This document shows, piece by piece, positions 38,049 to 46,613 of a stretch of DNA of 64,000 nucleotides (position 1 is its first letter; each line of letters starts with the position of its first letter). The notes beneath the pieces are model-generated. The model made no database searches. It had not been told where the DNA came from and worked only from the letters and a program-made list of their open reading frames with translations. The translations under genes were made by a program, and so were the position numbers. Location: the NCBI RefSeq assembly GCF_017948245.1, contig NZ_CP072865.1, positions 328,501-392,500 of the forward strand, in the 5' to 3' direction. This stretch comes from Rhizobium sp. NLR16a (GTDB lineage: Bacteria; Pseudomonadota; Alphaproteobacteria; Rhizobiales; Rhizobiaceae).

Positions 38049-39679
38049 CGGAACCAGGCAATCACGCCGCGTACGCGGCCATCGGAACGGGAGCAGGCGC
38101 CAGCAAGCGACCGGCGGCGAGGATACGGCGGCTGCGCGCGGCGGAAGGTTTGATCATCCTGACAGCATTGGTCTCTGCGGCCATGCTTGCCTTGCCGGGA
38201 AGGACCATCAACGCCGCCTTTATCAATGACGTGCTGGTCTTTATCGACGGTGCGCACCGCATCACATTCGGTCAGGTGCCGAACCGCGATTTCCACACGG
38301 CGCTCGGGCCACTCGTCTTTTATCTTCCGGCGGCTGGATACCAACTGACGGGGAATTTCGGCGCTGCGATACCGGTTGGAATGGCTATCGTTGTCGTCGC
38401 CTTCATCCCCGCAATGATCCGCATTCTTGTGTCTCGCCTCAACCCGTCATTGGCGGCCGCGCTCGGCATATTCCTCATTCTCATCCTCGCGGCGCCTATC
38501 AATCTCGGCAGTTCCATCTGGTATCCTTCGTTCGCGATGTTCTATAATCGCATCGGTTGGGTCGCGCTCGGCTTGCTGCTGGTGATGTATCTGACGCCGC
38601 AGCCCGCGCGCGGGCGCAACGATGCCGCCGATGCTCTTGCCGCTGTCTTTCTTCTGCTCGTCTCATTCTACATCAAGGCGACTTACGGGCTCGCCGGAAC
38701 CGCCTTTCTCCTTGTCATCCTGTTGGATCGGCAGCAGCGCCGCTGGGTCGTGACTGCCCTGCTGCTGACGGGGCTGGCCATGATCGCCATCGAGTTCTTC
38801 TGGCGCGGAACCATTCAGCATATAGAGGATCTGCGGGCGGCGGCGCGTGTCAGCGGCGGCCATGACGTCGCCAGCATCCTGAAGAACCTGCGTGAGAACC
38901 TTTCCGACCTCATCGTGTTTGCGGCCTTCGCCTTGGTCGCCATCTGGCAAACCGGCAGCTTCCGCGATTTTCTCTTCTCCGGGTTCTGCATAGGCGCCGG
39001 CCTGGCGATCATCAATCAGAACGCCCACAGCTGGGGCATTATCACGCTCTACTGCGGCGCAGTCGCTCTGGTGCAGAAAGCCGCCTGGCCTCAGCAAGGC
39101 GATGACGGGAGAAGGACAGGAGGCTTGGCTCTTCCTGCCGGGGCTCTTCCGCTGCTCGCGGCCTTATTCCTGTCGCCGCCGATCGTACATCACGCCGCTG
39201 CCCTCATTCTGCATACATCGCTTGCGGCTGAGAAAGCTGGTCAATCGCTCGGGCTGCCACGTTTTGACGATGTTCGGGAAATCGATCCGCCTGGCGGCGA
39301 ACCTGACTTCATAAGGCGCTATCTCGACGACATCGTAACCGGGGGGGCGCTGCTGCAGGCGTTGCCCGTACTACCCGAACGCGTTTTTGTGCTTGATTTC
39401 GTCAATCCATTTTCAGCCGGCCTCGGAATTCGCCCGCCTACCGGTGACTCCGCCTGGTTTCACTGGAACCGCAATATCAACGAGAAGGCCTACATCCCAC
39501 CGGAAGTGCTCTTTGCGGATGTAAAGATCGTCATGGTGCCTAAAACCGGTATCAACAGCCTGCCCTTGCAGGAGCTGTACGGCCCATTTCTTTCGGCTCG
39601 GTTCGAGGTCGTTCAGAAGACATCGGAGTGGACGGTCTACCAGTGGCGTCAGGCGAAGGTGCAAAGCGAGGTGAAGTGA
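38045..39679 (+). CDS. Polytopic membrane protein, putative GT-C glycosyltransferase (first of a tandem pair)
   Basis: 544 residues from GTG 38045, overlapping the dprE2 stop (GTGA) with AAGAGG upstream. About ten membrane segments, then a soluble C-terminal part of about 120 residues. The first external loop after span 1 has acidic residues Asp62 and Asp68 in INDVLVFIDGAHRI and then FGQVPNRDFHTALGP, the place of the catalytic acid in GT-C enzymes. The C-terminus has VLDFVNPFSAG and PPTGDSAWFHW. It resembles the next gene over its whole length. A lipid-linked arabinose donor is made upstream, so transfer of arabinofuranose in the periplasm is proposed. No CAZy family can be named. Confidence 0.75.
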   Translation: MTEPGNHAAYAAIGTGAGASKRPAARIRRLRAAEGLIILTALVSAAMLALPGRTINAAFINDVLVFIDGAHRITFGQVPNRDFHTALGPLVFYLPAAGYQLTGNFGAAIPVGMAIVVVAFIPAMIRILVSRLNPSLAAALGIFLILILAAPINLGSSIWYPSFAMFYNRIGWVALGLLLVMYLTPQPARGRNDAADALAAVFLLLVSFYIKATYGLAGTAFLLVILLDRQQRRWVVTALLLTGLAMIAIEFFWRGTIQHIEDLRAAARVSGGHDVASILKNLRENLSDLIVFAAFALVAIWQTGSFRDFLFSGFCIGAGLAIINQNAHSWGIITLYCGAVALVQKAAWPQQGDDGRRTGGLALPAGALPLLAALFLSPPIVHHAAALILHTSLAAEKAGQSLGLPRFDDVREIDPPGGEPDFIRRYLDDIVTGGALLQALPVLPERVFVLDFVNPFSAGLGIRPPTGDSAWFHWNRNINEKAYIPPEVLFADVKIVMVPKTGINSLPLQELYGPFLSARFEVVQKTSEWTVYQWRQAKVQSEVK

Positions 39680-41244
39680 CTGTGCAAGCGGGAGACGGCG
39701 CATCGCGCCCGGCGTCACGGTTGAGTTGGTCGCAGGCTGTCATCTTCGGCACGGGTTTCGTTCTCGCCTGCCTTCTCGCTCTGCCCGGCCAAACGGCGAC
39801 GACCAAGTACGTCAACGACCTCTTCGTTTTCCTGGATGGTGCTCATCGCATCGTACATGGCCAGGTGCCGAATGTGGATTTCCATTCGCCACTCGGGCCG
39901 CTGACATTTTACATTCCCGCCGCCGGCTATGGCTTGTCGGGCAATATGGGCGGCGCGATGCCGGCTGGAATGGCGATAGTGGTTCTCCTGCTTGCGGCTA
40001 TCGCCGCGGAAATCGTGGGCAGCCGGATGCATATGGCGTTCGGACTGCCGCTTGCGATCTTCCTGCTCTTGATAGCTGCGGTTCCCGCAAATCCGGGCGA
40101 GCGGATAGGGGAGCTGACCTTTGCCATGTTCTACAACCGGATTGGATGGGCGTCGCTGGGCTTACTGCTGGTGATGTATTTGCCTCGCTTGCCGGCCTCC
40201 GGGAGTAGCAAGGCCGTCGACGCCGCATGCGCCAGTCTCCTTGTGTTGCTGATGCTCTACACCAAGATCACCTATGGCGTCGTAGGGCTTGGCTTCCTTT
40301 TGTTCATGCTTTTCGATCGTCGCCAGATCGGTTGGGTGAGGTTGGCGCTCGGGATGATCGCTTTCAGCGTTATCGCGACTGAAATCATCTGGGGCGGCGG
40401 GTTCAACTACCTTGCTGACCTTGGCCTTTCAGCAAAAAACAGCGGCGGCGTTCTCACGTTGACCGCCCTCGGTCACTTGGTACGGAACAATCACGCCGAC
40501 CTTCTTGTCTATCTGACGGTCGTGCTCGTCGTTCTCAACCTGACGCCGAGTTATCGGCATTTGCTCTTCGTTGCCTTCTGCGGCACAACCGGAATCCTCT
40601 TGATCGGGCAGAATTTCCAGACCGTCGGGATTCTGACGTTGGGTGCGGGCGCCGCCGTCATTACGGAAAGCCTCTTTCGCGCCAAGCTGCTCTCCCGATA
40701 CGGGAAGGCGCGGTTCGCCCTGCCATTACTCCTAGGGTTCCTGTTGTTGCCCTCCGCCGTCTGCAACGCTGCATCGCTCGCAATTCATGCCTATTATGCT
40801 GCCGGCGGCCGAGGCAAACCGATCCCGCTGCCGGCGTTTTCTGAGATCGGGCTCGTTGAGATGTGGAGCGCCGGCCAATACGAATACTTCGAGAGATACA
40901 ACAGGACATTGGCTGACGCTTCGGCTGCCCTGTCGCAACTGATGTCTGCTGACGAGCGCGTCGCGGTTCTCGATTTCGTCAATCCCTTCTCCGCCGGCAT
41001 GGGGCTGACACCGCCGGTGGGCGACAGCGTGTGGTATCATTGGGGGCGAACTCTTGGACCGGATGATCATCCGGCCGCGGAAGAGATGTTCGCCGACGTT
41101 GACCTTATCCTCGATCCGAAATGGCCGATCGAAATCTGGACGGGTAACGGCCTGCGCGACCTTTATGCCCACTATATCGCCCGCCACTATGTGCTGGTGC
41201 GGGAGACGGCCGATTGGCGCATTTATCGGAGAAAGGCTTTCTGA
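39676..41244 (+). CDS. Polytopic membrane protein, putative GT-C glycosyltransferase (second of a tandem pair)
   Basis: 522 residues from GTG 39676, overlapping the previous stop by 4 bases (GTGA) with GAGG upstream; GTG 39682 is an alternative. It shares with its neighbour the loop VNDLFVFLDGAHRI (Asp48, Asp54), GQVPNVDFHSPLGPLTFY, AMFYNRIGWASLGLLLVMYL, and the C-terminal VLDFVNPFSAGMGLTPPVGDS and FADVDLIL. About ten spans and a soluble C-terminus. It is a clear tandem paralogue. Conserved acidic residues in loop 1 of both copies support a shared catalytic role; different acceptors or linkages may explain keeping two. Confidence 0.75.
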   Translation: MTVQAGDGASRPASRLSWSQAVIFGTGFVLACLLALPGQTATTKYVNDLFVFLDGAHRIVHGQVPNVDFHSPLGPLTFYIPAAGYGLSGNMGGAMPAGMAIVVLLLAAIAAEIVGSRMHMAFGLPLAIFLLLIAAVPANPGERIGELTFAMFYNRIGWASLGLLLVMYLPRLPASGSSKAVDAACASLLVLLMLYTKITYGVVGLGFLLFMLFDRRQIGWVRLALGMIAFSVIATEIIWGGGFNYLADLGLSAKNSGGVLTLTALGHLVRNNHADLLVYLTVVLVVLNLTPSYRHLLFVAFCGTTGILLIGQNFQTVGILTLGAGAAVITESLFRAKLLSRYGKARFALPLLLGFLLLPSAVCNAASLAIHAYYAAGGRGKPIPLPAFSEIGLVEMWSAGQYEYFERYNRTLADASAALSQLMSADERVAVLDFVNPFSAGMGLTPPVGDSVWYHWGRTLGPDDHPAAEEMFADVDLILDPKWPIEIWTGNGLRDLYAHYIARHYVLVRETADWRIYRRKAF

Positions 41245-41430
41245 GTCGGTGCGGTCTGTTGTTTCAGCTCCGCGATGATTAGGCCGATGAGCATCAGCAC
41301 GAGCGCCCAGGCGTAAATGGATCCTGCCGTCAGTTGGCCCAAGCTGGGAGCCCCAGCCAGGGCAAAGGCCTAGATCGCCAGCAGCGGGAGCTCCAAACCG
41401 CCGGCCGGTCTGTAGCAGCGCGGCCCGGTC
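41223..41430 (-). pseudogene. Remnant of a membrane-protein gene
   Basis: On the minus strand a frame ending at TAA 41223-41225 reads GLELPLLAI, then an in-frame TAG near 41370-41372, then AFALAGAPSLGQLTAGSIYAW and ALVLMLIGLIIAELKQQ. This is the tail of a multi-span permease-like protein interrupted by a stop and lacking an N-terminus. It overlaps the end of the GT-C gene by 22 bases. The family is not recognised. Confidence 0.45.
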
Positions 41431-41438
41431 GTCGCGAC

Positions 41439-42482
41439 TTACGACAGCCTCCTGATGGTGGCGTAAATAATGTTGCGATTGGCCCCGAACCAGACTGTCT
41501 TTTCAACCGTATTTTCCGCCGCACCGGCATTGGCTATACGCCACATGTCGGCATTGGATCGCTGGAGGAGCTCCCAGTTCATGTAGGATTCCATGTATCC
41601 GTCATCCGCCATCTCATCGGAGAAGTTGGCAAATAGAAAGACGCCGCCCGGTTTCAGCATTTCCATGCAAATCTGCGTGAGCCGGATTGCCACTTTATCG
41701 GCAAGGTAATCGTACAGCCCTGCTGCGTAGATCAGATCGAAGGTGCCAAGCTGATGCTTTCGCGCGAGCAAGCCGCGCACGGATCCGTCGATAGGCTCTA
41801 CAGAAGTCCCATGGAATTGACTGGCGATCGAGCCAATACTTTGGGGGTCCTGATCAAGAGCAACCCAGCGTTTAAGGCGGCCTTCTGCCAATGCTTTTGA
41901 TGTCTCCGCCTCCCGGAGGTGGCCGGCGGCGATGGCCAGCACCTCGGTATCCGAACCCGTTCGCGCAGCGGTGTCATCGACGTAGCGGGTCAGGATGTCG
42001 CGACGTTCCCTGACCGCTACCGGGCCGGGCGCGTTGATCGTGTATTCAAAGATATCCAGCCCGAGAAGGGTGGATCTGGCCACTTGTTCGGCCACCGCCG
42101 GATGGCCATAAATAAAGTCGATAAGACCGGCATCACCGGAATAGCCGCGAGGTTTTTCAAAGGACCAACGAGTGAACGGGCACTGCTGCAGGATCTTTGC
42201 CGAGGGATGGGCCTGAATAAATGGGATGAGCTTCTGCCATACAGCAGCACCGAATTTTTGACGGACGTCATGAAGCTGACCAATTAACCACTTGACTGCG
42301 CCAGGCAGGTCTTTCCCGGCACCGAACCGCTGCATTGCAATGTTGATGACAATCGCAAACTCAGCTTCTGCAGTTCGCAGCAGGTCCTTTTCATTATCGT
42401 GGTGAGGTGAGGGGAACTGATTGCTAACGGACTGCGGTGTAATCAAGCTTTGGCCATCAAGGGAAAAGAGGGGCTGAGCCAC
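41439..42482 (-). CDS. Class I SAM-dependent methyltransferase-like protein
   Basis: 347 residues from GTG 42482 with TGAGG upstream. The N-terminal 130 residues are helical and of unknown function, with FEKPRGYSGDAGLIDFIYG as a striking motif. Residues about 175-330 are a Rossmann methyltransferase: VLAIAAGHLREAE (motif I region, less glycine-rich than usual), WVALDQDPQSIG, FDLIYAAGLYDYLAD (motif IV) and LKPGGVFLFANF. The acceptor is unknown. The gene stands alone, in a lower-GC block, divergent from the GGDEF-EAL gene. The atypical motif I (AxAxG for GxGxG) should be noted, though cofactor binding is still plausible. Confidence 0.78.
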   Translation of the reverse strand: MAQPLFSLDGQSLITPQSVSNQFPSPHHDNEKDLLRTAEAEFAIVINIAMQRFGAGKDLPGAVKWLIGQLHDVRQKFGAAVWQKLIPFIQAHPSAKILQQCPFTRWSFEKPRGYSGDAGLIDFIYGHPAVAEQVARSTLLGLDIFEYTINAPGPVAVRERRDILTRYVDDTAARTGSDTEVLAIAAGHLREAETSKALAEGRLKRWVALDQDPQSIGSIASQFHGTSVEPIDGSVRGLLARKHQLGTFDLIYAAGLYDYLADKVAIRLTQICMEMLKPGGVFLFANFSDEMADDGYMESYMNWELLQRSNADMWRIANAGAAENTVEKTVWFGANRNIIYATIRRLS

Positions 42483-42718
42483 GGAAACCTCATTGGGGAT
42501 AAAGATCTAAACATTGAATAAAATCTTCATCATTCTTTTAAGGTCAAGCGTCAAGGTTGGAACGCGGCCTCAGCGCACGCTTTAATTTTAGAAAATATTA
42601 GTGAACCCGACAGATACTCTGCCCGCTTGTGGCTCGGGGGAGCCTTATCGGTTGATGTGGAGTCTGCGCAGGGCTATCCAGCATCAGCCAGCAGTCTGCG
42701 TAGGGCAACTGTGGCAAT

Positions 42719-44713
42719 ATGTTGGGTGGCAGGGGCATGATGCACGTGTTAGCCGAGACCGCAGTCGCCACAATAAGGCCGATGCTGTCGCCAGAACAGT
42801 TGCGCCGTCTTTATAAGCAGAAGAGCGAGAGCGGCCGAAAGACCGCTACGCGCAACGGCCTCTGGATAGCGGTGGCCGCTTACCTTGCATACTCTTTCAC
42901 CGATTATCTCTTTATTGGCGACGTGGTCCGGTACACGATCGCCGGTCGATTGGCGGTTGGCGCCGGTGCGCTGTGCGTGTTGGAACTCTTGCTCTACTGC
43001 AAGGCAAAAGCCGATACGGTCGATATGGCTGCGGCGGTGTCCGTGCTGGCAGCTTATCTTGTCTGGCTTCTCACCGCTCAGATGACCACGGTCACGGACG
43101 CCTTTTCATACTATATGGTTTTTGGCTCGATCTTTATGATGAGCGTCAACCTGTTCTTCAGTTTCCGGTTTCCGCTAGCTCTTGCGGCCTCCGTAACGAA
43201 CATGCTCATCTTCATCGGCGCCCTCTGTTTGTTCGCGCCGATGCTGCTTCTTCATAAGCTGATCCTCGGTGCGTTCTGCATTTCTTGCTTTATTTTTACC
43301 TCTTACGTGAACCTTCAACTCAACAGAGAGCGCTATAAAGTCTTCCTGAATGCTCTTGAAGCGAGTTTGCAGCAAGCTGCTGCCGACGAAAGAGGTAGGG
43401 CCCTTTTGCATCTCTCGAACACCGACTCGTTGACCGGGCTGGAAAATCGCCGGGCGATTGATCAACGTCTGCGTGACTACTGGCAACGCTGGCAGGACCA
43501 TAGGGCGCCCTTTGCCGTCCTGCTTATCGATGTCGATTATTTCAAACACTATAACGACTGCTACGGCCATCAAGAAGGTGACCGGTGCCTTGTCGCTGTC
43601 TCGCAGCTTCTCCAAAGCGTGGCCTCGTCCTGGGGCTCGATTATCGGGCGATACGGAGGTGAGGAATTCATCGTCATCACGCCAATGCCGAATTCGCAAA
43701 GAGCGACCGACCTGGCAGAAGCAATTTGTGCTGACGTCCGAGCGTTGGCCTGGCCACACGAGCACAGGCGGGACGGGACCGCCGTAATCACCGTGAGTGT
43801 CGGCGTGTCCTATACGCGGGATGAGACCAAACAGGTCGACAAGGTCGTCCATGAAGCCGATCGCGCGCTTTATGCCGCCAAGGCAACGGGTCGCAACACC
43901 CTCGTGGTCTTCGATCCCGAAGACCCGCAGAGTAGCGATGACAGCGAGGATATAGCCGCGACGTTGAAAATTGCGATTGAACACGGGCTTGTCTCACTCG
44001 TCTATCAGCCGATCCGCAACATTCAGACAGGCAAGACGGACGGCGTTGAAGCTTTGATGCGTTTGAGGATGTTGGACGGGACGCAGATACCACCTGCTAT
44101 GTTTATTCCAGTTGCGGAAAGGACAGGTTCGATTGTTGAACTCGGCCGGTGGGCAATCCGCACTGTTTGCCGAGACCTGTTGGCAACCGGCTTGGTGCAA
44201 GTTGCCAGCGTCAACGTTTCGCCGATTGAACTTAAACTGCCAGGTTTCGCCAGCTATGTCGCTGCGACGCTCGCAGAATTCGGCGTGACGGGTGCTCGGC
44301 TTGCTTTCGAAATTACAGAAGGCGTTGAGCTGGAAATCGACCAGACCGTGGTTCGTTGCATCAGCGACCTGAGAAAGCTAGGCGCTCAAGTCTGGCTGGA
44401 CGACTTCGGCACAGGGTTTGCCGGGCTCTCGTGGCTTCGCCTCATAGAATTCGACACAGTCAAGATCGATCGATCCTTCCTCCATGATTGCAACACGGAA
44501 AAAGGGAAGCGGATGTTGCTTGACATCATCAGCCTGCTGCGCAATCGCGGCGTAAGGATACTCATTGAAGGCGTTGAGACCATTGAACATCAGCGGCTGA
44601 TGCAGCAGTACGGAATCAACCAGATCCAAGGATATTACATCGGACGGCCCGCGTCGGCAGCTCAGCTTGAATCTGACAACGTGCTGCCGTTCGGCCTGGT
44701 CAGGAAGGTTTGA
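42719..44713 (+). CDS. Membrane-bound GGDEF-EAL protein (second)
   Basis: Up to 664 residues from ATG 42719; ATGs at 42737 and 42782 are possible and none has a strong ribosome site. About six membrane spans in residues 45-205, then a GGDEF domain with YGGEEF intact near residue 315 and an EAL domain with VEALMRLR near residue 455 and DDFGTGFAG near residue 560. The RxxD inhibitory site is absent. Both catalytic signatures are kept, so it may make or degrade cyclic di-GMP. The multi-span N-terminus looks like a membrane-embedded sensor rather than a periplasmic domain. Lower GC than the flanking genes at 44.8 kb. Confidence 0.9.
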   Translation: MLGGRGMMHVLAETAVATIRPMLSPEQLRRLYKQKSESGRKTATRNGLWIAVAAYLAYSFTDYLFIGDVVRYTIAGRLAVGAGALCVLELLLYCKAKADTVDMAAAVSVLAAYLVWLLTAQMTTVTDAFSYYMVFGSIFMMSVNLFFSFRFPLALAASVTNMLIFIGALCLFAPMLLLHKLILGAFCISCFIFTSYVNLQLNRERYKVFLNALEASLQQAAADERGRALLHLSNTDSLTGLENRRAIDQRLRDYWQRWQDHRAPFAVLLIDVDYFKHYNDCYGHQEGDRCLVAVSQLLQSVASSWGSIIGRYGGEEFIVITPMPNSQRATDLAEAICADVRALAWPHEHRRDGTAVITVSVGVSYTRDETKQVDKVVHEADRALYAAKATGRNTLVVFDPEDPQSSDDSEDIAATLKIAIEHGLVSLVYQPIRNIQTGKTDGVEALMRLRMLDGTQIPPAMFIPVAERTGSIVELGRWAIRTVCRDLLATGLVQVASVNVSPIELKLPGFASYVAATLAEFGVTGARLAFEITEGVELEIDQTVVRCISDLRKLGAQVWLDDFGTGFAGLSWLRLIEFDTVKIDRSFLHDCNTEKGKRMLLDIISLLRNRGVRILIEGVETIEHQRLMQQYGINQIQGYYIGRPASAAQLESDNVLPFGLVRKV

Positions 44714-44735
44714 TTCCGAATGTCTATTTCGGAAT
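44713..44735. terminator. Inverted repeat at the end of the GGDEF-EAL gene
   Basis: ATTCCGAA (44713-44720) pairs perfectly with TTCGGAAT (44728-44735), starting at the last base of the stop codon. No T run follows, so it may end transcription weakly, protect the mRNA end, or be a protein site. Confidence 0.35.
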
Positions 44736-44825
44736 AGGCCATATGTTATGTTGGTCACGGCGGCAGACGCCCGTGGGCGGATGGAGGGCTGCACGGCACT
44801 CCCCTCGCTTTGAGATGCGCTCGAC

Positions 44826-46613
44826 CTAGAAAATCTCCAGCACCGGACTTTCCACCACCTTCCCCGTCACCACATCCGCAATCCCCCGGTCCGTTAGGTG
44901 CGGACCCGCATTGCAGGCGAGTGTTGCGCCGAAACAGGCCTTGAAGACGCGGTAGGGTGGCTTCCAGTCGACGATTTTGTCCATGGCCTTGCGGATTTCG
45001 GCAAAGGCTGAGGCGGTGTCCTTCAGTGAGGCGTCGGTGACGAGGCCGGAGAGCGGGAGCGGCAGGATCGACTGGATTACGCCGTCCTTGGCGACTGCCA
45101 TGCCGCCGCCGGCTGCTATGACGGCGTTGGCGGCGAGCGCCATGTCGGCCGCATTGCCGCCGAAGACGGTGAGGTTGTGGCTATCATGCGAAACGGTGGT
45201 GCAGAAGGCGCCGCGCCATTCGCCCCAGCCGGTGAGAAAGCCGATGCGCGGGGTGCCTCCGGCCTTTCCGTGGCGATGGGCGACGGCGATCATGGCGCTG
45301 CCGGCCGGCGGCACGACGAAGCCGTCTTGGACTTCCGTTTCGGCTTCGCCCCATTGCGTGAAGCGCGGACGGTCGATGGTAGCGATGCGGACGCGCGCGC
45401 CCTTCGCAGGGACGCGGAAATCATTCTCCGTCAGCGGCGGTAGCTTGATGGAGTTGACGAGCGGCGCCGTATCGAACGGCTGAACGGCCGCCTCCATGCT
45501 GCCGTTGCGGGCGACGATGCGGCCGTCTGATATGACGAGGCGTGCTCGGAATTCCGTGAGATCCTCGAAGAGAACGAGATCGGCGCGGCGGCCCGAGGCG
45601 ACAAGGCCGAGATCGGAACGCTTCAGCCGCTCAGCGGCGTTGAAGGTCGCGGCCCGCAGTGCCCATTCCGGTTTCATGCCGTAGCGCACCAGGCGGCGGG
45701 CGACATCGTCGAGGCCGCCGCTTTGGTAGAGTTCATCGGGAAAGACGTCGTCGGTACAGAGCGTAACGGTGGGGGGCAGCTGGCCGAGACCGTTCAGCAC
45801 CTCGACGAATTCCTGCAAGAGATGATCGTGAGAGCCGCGCAGCTCGATCGTCAGGCCGGCGGAAAGCTTGGCGGCGAGATCGGCGCCGGAGGTGAGTTCG
45901 TGGTCCGAGGTGACGCCCGCTGCCATGAAGGCGTTGAGGTCAGCGCCTTCGAGGCCCCGAGCATGGCCGCAGACGAGCTTGCCGGAGGCAAGGCCAGAGT
46001 TGACGATAGCGCTCATGCGTGGATCGCCGTCGATGACGCCGCGCATGTTCATGACTTCGGCAACGCCGCCGACAGCGGGTGAACGCAGCATCTCGGCAAC
46101 GACGGCGGCATCGAAATCGGCGCCGGCAAGTTCCAGGCCCGGTGCAGACGGCACGCAGGAGGGGGCGAGCAGGATCATGCGCAGCGGCAATGCACGTGCC
46201 GCCTCGATCGCCCAGCGCACGCCGTCGAGGCCATGGACGTTGCCGAATTCATGCGGATCCCAGACGGCCGTCGTGACACCGCGCGCCAGCACGGCGCTTG
46301 CATATTCTGCCGGTGTCACCATCGAGCTTTCGACATGCATGTGCGTATCGATCAGGCCCGGCGTCAGGGTGGCGCCGGTCGCATCGATGATCTCGATGGC
46401 ATCCGTTCGGCTTGCCGGCGTATGGACGCTTGCGATGAGCGCGCCGACGAGGCCGATATCAGCCTCCCGGATCAGGCCTGTCACCGCATCGAGCAGCCGG
46501 CCGCCGGTGATGAGCATATCAAAGGGAGCGTCGCCGCGGGCGGCGGCAACTGCCCGGGCGCGCAATTCGGGATCGTTGAGATCGAAAGGTTCCTGACGAG
46601 GAATGGCGTTCAT
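44826..46613 (-). CDS. ade: Adenine deaminase
   Basis: 595 residues, a metal-dependent amidohydrolase that converts adenine to hypoxanthine and ammonia. Signatures of the Ade family: DTHMHVESSMVTP near residue 95 (metal ligands), TTAVWDPHEFGN, CGHARGLEG near residue 215, SDHE, and CTDDVFPDEL near residue 285, with the C-terminal domain carrying SHDSHNL and GGGMAV. It overlaps the nucleoside hydrolase gene by 4 bases and is the last gene of a seven-gene operon. It would act on adenine set free by that hydrolase. Confidence 0.95.
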   Translation of the reverse strand: MNAIPRQEPFDLNDPELRARAVAAARGDAPFDMLITGGRLLDAVTGLIREADIGLVGALIASVHTPASRTDAIEIIDATGATLTPGLIDTHMHVESSMVTPAEYASAVLARGVTTAVWDPHEFGNVHGLDGVRWAIEAARALPLRMILLAPSCVPSAPGLELAGADFDAAVVAEMLRSPAVGGVAEVMNMRGVIDGDPRMSAIVNSGLASGKLVCGHARGLEGADLNAFMAAGVTSDHELTSGADLAAKLSAGLTIELRGSHDHLLQEFVEVLNGLGQLPPTVTLCTDDVFPDELYQSGGLDDVARRLVRYGMKPEWALRAATFNAAERLKRSDLGLVASGRRADLVLFEDLTEFRARLVISDGRIVARNGSMEAAVQPFDTAPLVNSIKLPPLTENDFRVPAKGARVRIATIDRPRFTQWGEAETEVQDGFVVPPAGSAMIAVAHRHGKAGGTPRIGFLTGWGEWRGAFCTTVSHDSHNLTVFGGNAADMALAANAVIAAGGGMAVAKDGVIQSILPLPLSGLVTDASLKDTASAFAEIRKAMDKIVDWKPPYRVFKACFGATLACNAGPHLTDRGIADVVTGKVVESPVLEIF

